64,000 nt of DNA from positions 1-64,000 of the forward strand of contig JAAVHC010000068.1 of assembly GCA_014799925.1 (NCBI GenBank), given 5' to 3'. The position numbers and the translations under genes were made by a program. Below, in pieces: positions 36,081-44,969 of this stretch (positions within the stretch are counted from its first letter, which is position 1; every line of letters starts with the position of its first letter). The notes beneath the pieces were generated by a model. It was not told the DNA's origin and did not search any database. It worked only from the letters and a program-made list of their open reading frames with translations. This DNA is from Oscillibacter sp. (GTDB taxonomy: Bacteria; Bacillota; Clostridia; Oscillospirales; Oscillospiraceae).

Positions 36081-39056
36081 ATGATGGAGAGGACCCCGAA
36101 ATACCGGCGGACGTTTCTCATTGGCCTGATCGTTGTCTGCATGGGGATCATGGCGCTGGGAGCGGTTGTGTACCTTGAAAAAATAAAAAGCAAAATAAAG
36201 GACGACGCGGTCCAGGACGTTATGGACATGACCATGCAGCAGCGGCAGGCTTTCGAGAATTTTATCTCCGGGGACCGGGTGCGGCTGCACGGCTACGCGG
36301 AGTATTTTGCCGGAAGAGAAACCGTCGAAAAAGATGCCGTCCGGGAGCAGTTAAAAATTTTCACGGATGTGGACTCGGTTTATTCCGTGATTTGTCTGGA
36401 GGAGGGCTGGGCCTGCAGTAATACTTATCAGGATATCCTTCAGCTGGACGGGGAGCAGCTGGAATTCTTCCGCGGCTTATCCGGCAGCGGGGTCTGGGAC
36501 AACTATATCGGCATTTTTTCCGGGGTCCCGATGCTTGGCTGTTACGAAACCTTCACCTTTCGCGATGGGCACAGGGGACTGGTTCAAAAAGCCTATGCGC
36601 GCAGCAGGGTCCTGGAAACCTTTACCCTCTCAATCTATGATGGCCAGGGGTTCGGCTACATCCTGAATCCGGAGGGAGATATCCTGCTGCGCTCTGTTCT
36701 GACGAGCAGCAATCAGACATATGACAATGTTTTCGATGCGCTCGAGGATACCCACAGCGACCAGGCTGATATTGACGCGTTCAGAGCGTCGCTGGAGGCA
36801 CAGGAGACGGGCAGCATCGTCTTCAGCGAAGATAATGGCAGCTATATTTACACGTTTGCCCCCATCGAAAGCGCGGACGGGTGGCATATCCTCTCCATCG
36901 TTCCGCTGGATGCCATTCAGAATGAGGCGAGCGGTATCCTGGTCGATTCCCGGATGGCGGTGGGGTTCTTCGCCCTGATGCTGGCGGCCTGTTCGGTGTT
37001 TATTCTGTTGATCTGGCACACGCAAAAGGAGATCAAGGAGAGGGAGCAGGAAACCGCTTATCGGTCCCAGCTGTTTGATCTCTCTTTTACATACCTCGCA
37101 CAGAATACAGACGATCTGTACATGATATTCGATCATGACACGGAGAAACTGGAGTACGTCAGCCCCAATCTGGAGCGGGTGCTGGGTGTGCCGCCGGAGA
37201 AGCTGCCCGACCATTTTCGCTCCGCCGACATGGCGGCCGATACGGAAGGCGCCATCGCTTATTACGCAAAGATCAAAGCCCTGCGCCCAGGTGAGAGGGC
37301 GGAGCCCCGAAACACGGAGCGGGTCAATCCCAGAACCGGTGAGCACAAGTATTTTCTGGAAAGCGTCTATTGCGTTGACATTCAGGGCCGTAAAAAGCGG
37401 GTGTCCTACCTCTCTGACCGTACCAAGGAACGGAAAACGCAGGACAATCTGGCCGAGGCCCTGCACATGGCCCAGGCGGCCAACGATGCCAAAAGCGCGT
37501 TCCTCAGCAGCGTCAGCCATGATATTCGCACGCCCATGAACGCAATCCTTGGCTTCCTGGCGCTTATGCGGGATGAGGTGAACAATCCCGACACAGTCAT
37601 GGAATACAACAAGCGCATCGACGCCGCCAGCCAGCACCTGCTGGGGCTGATCAACGATGTGCTGGATATGAACAAGATTGAGAGCGGCAGCACCACTCTG
37701 AACATTTCCGAGATGGATCTGGCGGATGTGATCAGCGAGATCAACTCCATTATCCGGCCTCAGTCCAACGCGAGAAGCCAGACCTTCGACATTTTCGCGT
37801 CCCACATGAAATACGAGCACCTGATGGGGGATAAAATGCGGATCAATCAGATCCTGATCAATCTGCTGTCCAACGCGGTGAAATATACCCCGGAAAACGG
37901 AGCCATTCAGCTGCGCGTGGAAGAACTGCCTCAGGTGGTAGACAATTACAGCCGGGTCCGGTTCACGGTCAGCGACAATGGCCTGGGCATGAGCGAAGAC
38001 TATTTGAAGGTTATTTTTGAACCCTTCACCCGGGAGGAAACAAACATCACGCACGAGATCCAGGGCACCGGTCTGGGCATGGCCATCACCAAGAGCCTGG
38101 TGGACCTGATGGGCGGTACCATCAACGTAGAAAGCAAACTGGGCGGGGGCAGCACCTTCACAGTGGAACTGGAACTGCGCATACAGGAGCGGGAGGACGA
38201 CCCCAGGTTCTGGACGAACCACAAAGTAGCCCGGATGATCGTGGCGGACGATGACGAGGAGGTCTGCCGCACGATCGTCAGGACCATGGGCAAAACCGGC
38301 GTAGAAACGGACTATGCCACCGATGGTGAAACCGCCGTCCGAATGATGCGGGAGGCTCGGGAGGCAGGCCGCCCCTACGACCTTATCCTGCTGGATTGGA
38401 AGATGCCCAACCTGAACGGTCTGGAGACCGCCCGTCTCATCCGGCAGAATTACCCGGTGAAAATCCCCATCCTGCTGCTGACCGCTTACGATTGGAGCGA
38501 GATTGAGCAGGAGGCCAGAGAGATCGGCATAGACCATTTCCTGCCAAAACCATTCTTTATCAGCACCCTCAAAGAGGCGCTCAAGCGGATCAAGGGCAAG
38601 CAGAAGAAGCTGGAGGTCGGCCGGTCCGAAGTTGTCAGGGATAAGCGCATCCTGGTGGTAGACGATATTGAGGTCAACCGGATGATCCTGGTCAAAATCC
38701 TCAGTTCTCTGGGGGCAAGCTGTGACACTGCCGGCAATGGACAGGAAGCCGTTGATAAATTTGAGGCGTCTCAGCCGGGGGACTATGACCTGATTCTGAT
38801 GGACGTGCAGATGCCGGTCATGGACGGCTATACCGCTACCCGGACCATCCGCGGCAGCGGTCATCCTTCCGCTGGGTCCCTGCCCATTATCGCCATGACC
38901 GCCAACGCCTTTGTGGATGATGTACGGGAAGCCATTGAGTCGGGCATGGACGCGCACATTGCGAAGCCTGTTCAGATCGACAATCTGAAAGCTACCATTC
39001 AGCAGGTGCTGGACAAGAGGGCGGAACAGGCTGAGGCATCGGAGGAGACCGCGTAA
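36081..39056 (+). CDS. Hybrid sensor histidine kinase with two receiver domains
   Basis: A 991-residue membrane kinase. Helices at about 11-31 and 293-313 flank an extracellular sensor of about 260 residues. A PAS-like module (about 335-450) leads to the HisKA box SHDIRTPMNAIL with phospho-His 480. The ATPase domain shows NLLSNAVKYTPENG, DNGLGM, and GTGLGMAI. Two receivers follow: the first (about 718-836) with acceptor Asp 772 in LLDWKMPNLNG, the second (about 855-978) with Asp 908 in LMDVQMPVMDG. No output or HPt domain is present and no separate regulator is adjacent. The ligand is unknown. ATG 36081 has a GAGGAGCG site. Confidence 0.9.
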   Translation: MMERTPKYRRTFLIGLIVVCMGIMALGAVVYLEKIKSKIKDDAVQDVMDMTMQQRQAFENFISGDRVRLHGYAEYFAGRETVEKDAVREQLKIFTDVDSVYSVICLEEGWACSNTYQDILQLDGEQLEFFRGLSGSGVWDNYIGIFSGVPMLGCYETFTFRDGHRGLVQKAYARSRVLETFTLSIYDGQGFGYILNPEGDILLRSVLTSSNQTYDNVFDALEDTHSDQADIDAFRASLEAQETGSIVFSEDNGSYIYTFAPIESADGWHILSIVPLDAIQNEASGILVDSRMAVGFFALMLAACSVFILLIWHTQKEIKEREQETAYRSQLFDLSFTYLAQNTDDLYMIFDHDTEKLEYVSPNLERVLGVPPEKLPDHFRSADMAADTEGAIAYYAKIKALRPGERAEPRNTERVNPRTGEHKYFLESVYCVDIQGRKKRVSYLSDRTKERKTQDNLAEALHMAQAANDAKSAFLSSVSHDIRTPMNAILGFLALMRDEVNNPDTVMEYNKRIDAASQHLLGLINDVLDMNKIESGSTTLNISEMDLADVISEINSIIRPQSNARSQTFDIFASHMKYEHLMGDKMRINQILINLLSNAVKYTPENGAIQLRVEELPQVVDNYSRVRFTVSDNGLGMSEDYLKVIFEPFTREETNITHEIQGTGLGMAITKSLVDLMGGTINVESKLGGGSTFTVELELRIQEREDDPRFWTNHKVARMIVADDDEEVCRTIVRTMGKTGVETDYATDGETAVRMMREAREAGRPYDLILLDWKMPNLNGLETARLIRQNYPVKIPILLLTAYDWSEIEQEAREIGIDHFLPKPFFISTLKEALKRIKGKQKKLEVGRSEVVRDKRILVVDDIEVNRMILVKILSSLGASCDTAGNGQEAVDKFEASQPGDYDLILMDVQMPVMDGYTATRTIRGSGHPSAGSLPIIAMTANAFVDDVREAIESGMDAHIAKPVQIDNLKATIQQVLDKRAEQAEASEETA

Positions 39057-39109
39057 AGTTCCCTGTCTGGGCGTTTTCCGGCGGAATATTTGAATGGAGG
39101 AATGAAAAC

Positions 39110-40252
39110 ATGGAGCAGTATTTTGGACAATCCACGCCGAAGCTGGGCTTCGGCCTGATGCGCCTGCCGAAACTGGCGGATGGAAAAATTGATGTTGAGC
39201 AGACAAAGAAAATGGTGGACCTGTTCATGTCCGCCGGACTGACCTATTTTGACACGGCATATGTTTACGATGGCGGCGACTCGGAGAAGGCGGCCAGGGC
39301 CGCGCTGGTGGACCGCTATCCCCGTGAGAGCTATACGTTGGCAACCAAGCTGTGCTGCTGGATGGGCGCCCATGATGCGGAATCCGCCAGGCAGCAGTTC
39401 AACATCAGCCTGGAGCGTACCGGCGCGGGCTATTTTGACTACTATTTGCTCCACGCGCTGCAAGCAGGGAATTATAAAAAATATGATGAGTATCATCTCT
39501 GGGACTTTGTAAAGGAGCAGAAGGCCAGGGGCCTCGTCAGGCACTGGGGCTTTTCCTTCCACGCCACTCCCGAAATTCTGGACGAGCTGCTCACCGAGCA
39601 CCCGGACGCGGAATTTGTCCAGCTCCAGCTCAACTACGCGGACTGGGAGAACCCCGACGTGACCGCCAGAGCCAATTACGAGGTTGCCAGGAAACACGGC
39701 AAGTCCATCGTGGTCATGGAGCCGGTGAAGGGCGGCGCGCTGGCCAATCCCGCCGCGGAGGTTCAGGAGATTCTGCGTCAGGCGAACCCCGGCGCGTCCT
39801 TCGCATCCTGGGCCATCCGCTACGCGGCCTCCCTGAACGGAATCATTACCGTGCTGTCCGGTATGTCCAACCTGGCGCAGATGGAGGATAATCTTTCTTA
39901 CATGAAGAACTTCCAGCCGCTGAACGAGGCGGAGCAGACCGCCATCCGGAAGGCGCAGGAGGCCATCAACGGCGTCAGGTCCATCCCCTGCACCGCCTGC
40001 CACTACTGCACCGCAGGATGTCCGAAGGGAATCCCCATTCCGGAGATTTTTGCCGCGCGGAACAAGCAGCTGGTCTGGGGCCAGCTCCAGGAGGGCGCAT
40101 CGGACTATGCCAGAGCCGTCGCCGGCGCGGGCACGGCCTCCGACTGCGTTGCCTGCGGTCAGTGTGAGGGAGCCTGCCCTCAGCAGCTCAAGGTCATAGA
40201 GCATCTGAAGGACTGCGCCGCCGCGTTTGACGGCGTTTCCGTCCGGAGATAG
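39110..40252 (+). CDS. Aldo/keto reductase with two C-terminal 4Fe-4S clusters
   Basis: A 380-residue protein. The N-terminal TIM-barrel AKR domain (about 1-285) includes GFGLMRLP, YFDTAYVYDGGDSEKAARAA with Asp and Tyr catalytic positions, ATKL, and the GMSNLAQMEDN region. The C-terminus binds two clusters: CTACHYCTAGCPKG (about 304-317) and CVACGQCEGACPQ (about 347-359). This ferredoxin-type AKR class is frequent in Clostridia and likely couples NAD(P)H or ferredoxin to carbonyl reduction; no substrate is known. AGGAGG precedes ATG 39110. It forms a pair with the following CMD-family gene, 12 bases apart. Confidence 0.92.
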   Translation: MEQYFGQSTPKLGFGLMRLPKLADGKIDVEQTKKMVDLFMSAGLTYFDTAYVYDGGDSEKAARAALVDRYPRESYTLATKLCCWMGAHDAESARQQFNISLERTGAGYFDYYLLHALQAGNYKKYDEYHLWDFVKEQKARGLVRHWGFSFHATPEILDELLTEHPDAEFVQLQLNYADWENPDVTARANYEVARKHGKSIVVMEPVKGGALANPAAEVQEILRQANPGASFASWAIRYAASLNGIITVLSGMSNLAQMEDNLSYMKNFQPLNEAEQTAIRKAQEAINGVRSIPCTACHYCTAGCPKGIPIPEIFAARNKQLVWGQLQEGASDYARAVAGAGTASDCVACGQCEGACPQQLKVIEHLKDCAAAFDGVSVRR

Positions 40253-40264
40253 GGAGGACGGACC

Positions 40265-41020
40265 ATGGCCGCTACAGAAAAAGCCCGGCAGTACTACGAT
40301 AAAATGTTCCCCGGCTGCCGTTCGGAATTTGGGGAGACGGACCCGGAGTTTATTGAGCGGTTTGACAACTTTGCCTTTGACGAGGTGGTAAGCGAGGTCC
40401 GGCTGGACAGCCGCACCGCCATGATGTCCACTCTGGCCATGCTGTTGGGGTGTCAGGGGGTTGACGAGTTTCGCGATATGGTTCCGGCCGCGCTGAACTT
40501 TGGCGTAACGCCGGTGGAGGTCAAGGAGATCGTCTACCAGGCGGTGGCCTATCTGGGCATGGGACGGGTATACCCATTTCTCCGTGCCGTCAATGAGATA
40601 CTGACAGAACGGGGCATCCGCCTGCCTCTGGAGCCGCAGGCAACGACCACCGAGGAGGACCGCCTCCAGGCGGGGGAGCAGGCCCAGGTGGATATCTTCG
40701 GTGAAAGGATGCGGGGCTTTGCCCGGTCCGGGCCGGAGGAGAGCCGTCACATCAACCGCTGGCTCTCAGACAACTGCTTCGGCGACTACTACACCCGAAA
40801 GGGTCTGGACTACCGGCAGAGGGAGATGATTACCTTCTGTTTTCTGGCGGCCCAGGGCGGGTGCGAGCCCCAGCTGATCAGCCATGCCGCCGCCAATATG
40901 AGGCTCGGCAGCGACAAGGGCTTTTTAATCAGGATCATTTCCCAGAACATTCCCTTCATCGGCTATCCCCGGAGCCTCAACGCCCTGCGCTGCGTTAACG
41001 AGGCGGCAGGCCAGGCGTGA
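40265..41020 (+). CDS. Carboxymuconolactone-decarboxylase-family protein
   Basis: A 251-residue protein built of two AhpD/CMD-like helical units. The first (about 20-115) has LDSRTAMMSTLAMLLGCQG and GVTPVEVKEIVYQAVAYLGMGR; the second (about 150-245) has LDYRQREMITFCFLAAQGGCEPQLISHA. The classic CxxC peroxidase pair of AhpD is absent; single Cys residues sit near each motif. The family includes decarboxylases and peroxidase-like proteins, and the reaction here is unknown. Tight linkage to the aldo/keto reductase suggests a joint redox role. AGGGAGG lies upstream of ATG 40265. Confidence 0.8.
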   Translation: MAATEKARQYYDKMFPGCRSEFGETDPEFIERFDNFAFDEVVSEVRLDSRTAMMSTLAMLLGCQGVDEFRDMVPAALNFGVTPVEVKEIVYQAVAYLGMGRVYPFLRAVNEILTERGIRLPLEPQATTTEEDRLQAGEQAQVDIFGERMRGFARSGPEESRHINRWLSDNCFGDYYTRKGLDYRQREMITFCFLAAQGGCEPQLISHAAANMRLGSDKGFLIRIISQNIPFIGYPRSLNALRCVNEAAGQA

Positions 41021-41101
41021 TTTCAAAAAGCAAACCGCTCAAATCTGGAAGCGATTCTGCCGCAAGCATGGTATGATGTAAAAAACACAGAAAACAGAGT
41101 T

Positions 41102-41330
41102 ATGTATGAATCCAATTATCAGGTCCTCACCCGGATCTGCGCCGAAAAGGACGCGCTGGGCATTACGGGCAAAATCGCCGTCATGGGCTTCTCCGCCGGC
41201 GGCACGCTCAGCGCCAACTGTGCCATCTACTTTGACGCCGGCGACCCCGCGATCCCTTCCAGCGGCGGCGCCTTCGCTTTCTGCGGCCCGCCCGGCAGAT
41301 TCTTTGCGGATCCCTTCAGCAATGTCACCC
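41102..41330 (+). pseudogene. Fragment of an alpha/beta hydrolase (esterase)
   Basis: The short ORF reads KIAVMGFSAGGTLSANCAIYF, containing a G-x-S-x-G nucleophile elbow typical of alpha/beta-hydrolase esterases. The N-terminal lid and oxyanion region and the catalytic Asp/His part are missing, and no ribosome binding site precedes the first ATG. The frame stays open to 41500 but the later part runs into the hairpin of the convergent ribosomal operon. It is best read as a remnant. Confidence 0.5.
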
Positions 41331-41411
41331 ACAATCCTTTTGCGGCCTCTAAAGCAGAGTTCCTATCCTCCGCTTGTCTACTCTACGGAGAGCATATCAC
41401 TTCAGGCAAAG

Positions 41412-41456
41412 CGGAAGGGCTTGCCGTCTGCTGTTTACAGACGACAAGCCCTTCCG
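41412..41456 (-). terminator. Terminator hairpin of the infC-rpmI-rplT operon
   Basis: A 19-bp near-perfect stem (CGGAAGGGCTTG..CGTCTG and its complement, seven-base loop) about 85 bases after the rplT stop on the minus strand. Confidence 0.65.
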
Positions 41457-41541
41457 GCTGCCTGAACAATTTTGTTCCCTGCATTTTGTCTGACTTTTGA
41501 GGGGCACTTCAATTCTCTGCGGCACGCTCTGGAATTTTATT

Positions 41542-41895
41542 TTACGCGGCCTTCTTCGCCATCTCAACCAGCTGCTTGAACGCGGCCTCGTTGTTGACGG
41601 CCAGCTCGGCCAGCATCTTGCGGTCAATCGCCACGCCGGCGGCCTTCAGGCCGTGCATGAAGGTGGAGTAATTCATTCCGTTCAGCTTGCAGGCGGCGCT
41701 GATGCGGGTGATCCACAGGCGGCGGAAATCCCTCTTCTTCAGGCGGCGTCCCTTGTACGCGTAGGTCAGGGACTTCATCACCTGCTGATTGGCCATCTTG
41801 AAATGCTTGCTCTTGGCGCCCCAGTAGCCCTTGGCCATCTTCAGGATTTTATTTCTTCTCTTGCGGGTCATCATCGCGCCCTTAACTCTTGCCAT
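41542..41895 (-). CDS. rplT: 50S ribosomal protein L20
   Basis: A 117-residue ribosomal protein that binds 23S rRNA early in large-subunit assembly and represses its own operon in several bacteria. The sequence begins [24 protein letters not shown] and contains [21 protein letters not shown] near the end, both conserved. The length is normal. Third gene of the infC-rpmI-rplT operon, 39 bases after rpmI. Confidence 0.98.
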   Translation of the reverse strand: MARVKGAMMTRKRRNKILKMAKGYWGAKSKHFKMANQQVMKSLTYAYKGRRLKKRDFRRLWITRISAACKLNGMNYSTFMHGLKAAGVAIDRKMLAELAVNNEAAFKQLVEMAKKAA

Positions 41896-41934
41896 TGTAA
41901 AAAGCCTCCTATTCTAAAGCGTATCGTTAAAATC

Positions 41935-42132
41935 TTACTTGTAAGGGATCATCTTGCGGATGGCGGATTCGTTGGTCACGTCGGCATAGCCGCCAGCGCG
42001 CAGACGACGGGTACGCTTGGTATCCTTCTTGGTGAGGATGTGGCTCTTAAAGGCCTTGGCCCGCTTGACCTTCCCGGTCTTGGTCAGGTTGAATCTCTTC
42101 TTGGCACCGCTGTGGCTCTTCAGCTTAGGCAT
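41935..42132 (-). CDS. rpmI: 50S ribosomal protein L35
   Basis: A 65-residue basic ribosomal protein. [20 protein letters not shown] at the start and the [13 protein letters not shown] region are conserved for L35. It is complete, with AAGGAG upstream, and is second in the operon, 47 bases after infC. Confidence 0.98.
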   Translation of the reverse strand: MPKLKSHSGAKKRFNLTKTGKVKRAKAFKSHILTKKDTKRTRRLRAGGYADVTNESAIRKMIPYK

Positions 42133-42179
42133 AATTGATTAACTCCTTCCGTATTCCGTATTGCAATTGAAAACTCTGT

Positions 42180-42692
42180 TTATTTCCTGGGGGAGAGGAA
42201 CATGGACATGTTCCTGCCCTCCAGCTTGGCTCCCTTATCGACGTTGGCGATCTCGGCGCACTGCTCCGCAAACTTGTCCAGGAGTTTCCGGCCAATGTCG
42301 GTGTGGGCCATTTCCCGCCCGCGGAAACGGACGGATACCTTCACCCGGTTGCCTTCGGTCAGGAATTTCTGAGCGTTCTTCAGCTTCACGTTGAAGTCGC
42401 CCACGTCGATACCCGGAGACATGCGGATTTCTTTGATTTCTACGACGTGCTGATTCTTCCGGGCCTCTTTTTCCCGCTTGCCCTGTTCGAACCGGAACTT
42501 CCCGTAATCCATCAGCTTGCACACCGGGGGATTGGCCTGGGGGGAGATCTTGACCAGATCCAGCCCCTTCTCATCAGCGATGCGCAGCGCCTCATCCGCG
42601 GACATAATCCCCAGCTGTTCGCCGCCGCTGCCGATCAGACGCAGCTCCTTATCCCGAATGTCCTCATTGAGTTGATGCGTTACAATGCTAAT
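42180..42692 (-). CDS. infC: Translation initiation factor IF-3, AUU start
   Basis: A 170-residue factor that prevents premature subunit joining and proofreads start codons. The N-domain starts HQLNEDIRDKELRLIG, and the C-domain includes KEIRMSPGIDVGDFNVKLKN and VRFRGREMAHTDIG. No ATG with a site lies at the right place: AAGGAGG is ten bases before ATT 42692 and the true start is very probably this AUU, or ATT 42686. A rare AUU start is the known hallmark of infC and lets IF-3 repress its own synthesis. A leader with a terminator-like stem lies upstream. Confidence 0.95.
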   Translation of the reverse strand: MSIVTHQLNEDIRDKELRLIGSGGEQLGIMSADEALRIADEKGLDLVKISPQANPPVCKLMDYGKFRFEQGKREKEARKNQHVVEIKEIRMSPGIDVGDFNVKLKNAQKFLTEGNRVKVSVRFRGREMAHTDIGRKLLDKFAEQCAEIANVDKGAKLEGRNMSMFLSPRK

Positions 42693-42869
42693 AGCCGAGA
42701 CACCTCCTTCAACATTTTGCCACATAACCACAAAACAAAAGCGCGGATGCCGCTCCGCACCCGCACAAACACACGCGCCCCATAACCGGGACGCCGTCTG
42801 CCGTATTGACCTCTTTGCCGGAAGCGGGAGGTGAGGCGGGTGCATCCTGCCTGCTTTGTTTTCGTGTAT
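42693..42869 (-). promoter_or_regulatory. Leader of infC operon with attenuator-like stem
   Basis: The transcript between the promoter and infC contains GCGGA-GCGGCA-TCCGC (42758-42743 on the minus strand) followed by a U-rich stretch TTTTGTTTTG, as in a transcription attenuator. In Bacillus L20 controls this operon through its leader. I could not fold the antiterminator form, so the identification as an L20 leader is inference. Confidence 0.4.
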
Positions 42870-42898
42870 ACTATACCAGCCTCATGGGCGGTTGTCAA
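42870..42898 (-). promoter_or_regulatory. infC: Sigma-A promoter of infC-rpmI-rplT
   Basis: On the minus strand: TTGACA (42898-42893), 17-bp spacer, TATAGT (42875-42870). Close to consensus, as expected for a ribosomal operon. Confidence 0.85.
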
Positions 42899-42949
42899 GT
42901 AAAATTTCACAGAAATTCGCAAAAATTCGCGGGAAACGCGGGGCGGCCG

Positions 42950-43339
42950 TCAGAAGGAGCCGTCCTCCGTTCCCATGGTCCGGCGGATGTGCGCCTTGAT
43001 CTTCTCAAAGGTTTCGTCGCTGAGATCATGCTCCACCTTGCAGGCGTCGGCGGAAGCCGTGTCCTCGCTGACGCCCAGATAGACAAAAAAGTCCCGCAGG
43101 GTCCGGTGGCGCTCATAGATGTGCTCCGCGATCTCCTGGCCGGAGGGCAGCAGGCGGATGAACCCGTCGGGAGCCATCTCGATGTGGCCGCTCTCCCGCA
43201 GCTTTTTCATGGCCACGCTGACGCTGGGCTTGGAGAAATTCAGCTCGTTGGCAATATCAATGGAGCGGACCGCGCCCCTGCGCTTTCCGATGACCAGAAT
43301 GGCCTCCAGGTAATCCTCGGCGGATTCATAGACGTGCAT
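42950..43339 (-). CDS. DtxR/MntR-family metal-dependent regulator
   Basis: A 129-residue regulator. The N-terminal winged helix (YESAEDYLEAILVIGKRRGA, then DIANELNFSKPSVSVAMKKL, about 30-49) and the helical dimer/metal domain with LPSGQEIAEHIYERHRTLRDF and CKVEHDLSDE (about 101-110) follow MntR/IdeR. It lacks the third SH3-like domain, so it resembles the short MntR type. It would sense Mn(II) or Fe(II). The metal-binding Glu/His/Cys residues are present. No transporter is adjacent. A good promoter precedes it. Confidence 0.88.
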   Translation of the reverse strand: MHVYESAEDYLEAILVIGKRRGAVRSIDIANELNFSKPSVSVAMKKLRESGHIEMAPDGFIRLLPSGQEIAEHIYERHRTLRDFFVYLGVSEDTASADACKVEHDLSDETFEKIKAHIRRTMGTEDGSF

Positions 43340-43410
43340 ACCGTTCCTCCTGTCTGTTCGCCGCGGGTCTGCGCGCCCGCGGACGCCGTCGTGCGGTCTT
43401 TACAGCCATC

Positions 43411-43439
43411 ATTGTAGCACAAGCCGCCGCAATTCGCAA
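43411..43439 (-). promoter_or_regulatory. Sigma-A promoter of the DtxR-family gene
   Basis: On the minus strand: TTGCGA (43439-43434), 17-bp spacer, TACAAT (43416-43411). Confidence 0.6.
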
Positions 43440-43473
43440 GAGGTGATTGTATTGCGGCGGTTTGATAAAAAAG

Positions 43474-43525
43474 GATCAGTCAATTGAGAGGGACGCTCCC
43501 TGCGATCCCTCCCGATTGACTGATC
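43474..43525 (-). terminator. Terminator after spoIVB
   Basis: GATCAGTCAAT and ATTGACTGATC form the outer stem, with GAGGGA/TCCCTC inside. On the minus strand it is followed by CTTTTTT. Confidence 0.85.
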
Positions 43526-43531
43526 TGCGCA

Positions 43532-44566
43532 TTATTGGCCTGCCTCCGCAAGCATATTTTCGATCAGAATGCCATACCCTTTGGTAGGCTCGTTGACCAT
43601 CACGTGGGTTACGGCCCCGACCAGCTTCCCGTTTTGCAGGATCGGACTGCCGCTCATGCCCTGCACGATTCCGCCGGTCTGTCCGATCAGCGCCTCGTCC
43701 GTTACCTGCAGCAGCAGATTCTGAACGCCCGTGTTGTCCAGCACGCGGAGGATCTCCACCTGATAGGACTCCACGCTGTCGCCGCTGATGTTGGAGAGAA
43801 TTGTGGCCGGACCGGGGCGTACCTCGTCCGCGCGGGCCACCGGCACGGCGTCTCCCTCCGCGTAGGTCCACTCCTCCATGGAGCCGAAGACGCCCCGCTC
43901 CGTGTTGGCGTACAGGGTGCCCAAATCATGGGTCAGGTCAAAGTGACCCTTCAATTCGCCGGGTTCTCCGGCGCTGCCCCGTTTCACGGCCCTGACCGAG
44001 GCGTTCATCACCGCTCCGTCGCCCAGGGGCATCAGCAGCCCGGTGTCCGTGTCGGTGACGCCGTGACCCAGCGCGCCGAAGCTTCCGGTGGCGGGATCAT
44101 AAAAGGTGACGGTGCCAATGCCGGCCATGCTGTCCCGGATCCAGGCGCCCAGCCGCCAGGTGCCGTCCGTACCCAATACCGGCTGCGCGTCCAGCGTCAG
44201 CGCCTCACCGTCGCGGGAGACGTCCAGCTCCACCCGGCCGCCGCATTGGAGCAGGGCGGCAAACTGCTCCGAGCTTTCGATTTCTTTGCCGTTGGCCGAC
44301 TCGATCACATCGCCGACCTGCAGGCCGCAGTCCGCGCCCGGCGTTAGCACGCCGCTGCCGGTTTCCACCTCCGCGAGGCCGATGACCACCACGCCCTCGG
44401 CAAAGAGCTTGATGCCGATGGTGTGACCGACCGGTATCAGCTCATCCGCCGTCAGCGCGGTCGCCCGCGCGGGCGGCCCTGCGCTCAGCAGGGAGGAGGC
44501 GCACAGCAGTCCGCTGAGAAAAAAACTGACCGCCCGCCGATTCCTGATCCGCATCCATTTCACCAC
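43532..44566 (-). CDS. spoIVB: SpoIVB sporulation serine peptidase (S55)
   Basis: A 344-residue secreted peptidase that, in the forespore, starts the signal activating SigK in the mother cell. An N-terminal hydrophobic helix (about 12-30) serves as signal or anchor. A PDZ domain (about 50-130, PGADCGLQVGDVIESANGKEI) follows. The S55 catalytic domain contains GALGHGVTD with His168 and QGMSGSPIL with the nucleophile Ser (about 305-307). It is shorter than the Bacillus enzyme at its N-terminus. It is a single-gene unit followed by a strong terminator. A SigF/SigG promoter is expected, but I did not find a clear one. Confidence 0.93.
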   Translation of the reverse strand: MVKWMRIRNRRAVSFFLSGLLCASSLLSAGPPARATALTADELIPVGHTIGIKLFAEGVVVIGLAEVETGSGVLTPGADCGLQVGDVIESANGKEIESSEQFAALLQCGGRVELDVSRDGEALTLDAQPVLGTDGTWRLGAWIRDSMAGIGTVTFYDPATGSFGALGHGVTDTDTGLLMPLGDGAVMNASVRAVKRGSAGEPGELKGHFDLTHDLGTLYANTERGVFGSMEEWTYAEGDAVPVARADEVRPGPATILSNISGDSVESYQVEILRVLDNTGVQNLLLQVTDEALIGQTGGIVQGMSGSPILQNGKLVGAVTHVMVNEPTKGYGILIENMLAEAGQ

Positions 44567-44888
44567 CCCTTCCGTTGGAAAAGATCGTTTCCGCGCTTTT
44601 GTCCTTCCGCCGGATACCGGCGTTGGCCGCCTGCCAATGGAGGTTGGGACAGCATAGCGCTCCGCCGGACCTCCAGGGGAAGAAAGCGCCGCAAAGCAGA
44701 AAACCTCCTCCGCTGCTTTGCCGGCAAAAAACTGGAAATCATCTTTTCCTGAGATTACCGCCGCGATACGCGGCCGGCGCTGTTAATTTGCGCTTCGCCG
44801 GACAGAATACTCTTGTCGCCGGCTTCTAAAAAGCGGCGGCTTTGTCAAGGAAAAAAGCGGCACCGCCCGCTTTTCGCGCAAAAAAACG

Positions 44889-44916
44889 GACTCCGCAGGC
44901 AAAAGCCTGCGGAGTC
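44889..44916 (-). terminator. Terminator of the ftsZ end
   Basis: GACTCCGCAGGC-AAAA-GCCTGCGGAGTC is a 12-bp perfect stem. On the minus strand it is followed by CGTTTTTTT, so it ends transcription coming from ftsZ. Confidence 0.85.
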
Positions 44917-44969
44917 TGACAATTAGTTCCAATGAAATATGTAGAATCTTCCAAAGGACAGGCGCTCAT

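Noticed and set aside
41397-41627. Small minus-strand ORF downstream of rplT
   Set aside because: It spans the terminator hairpin and the end of rplT in another frame.
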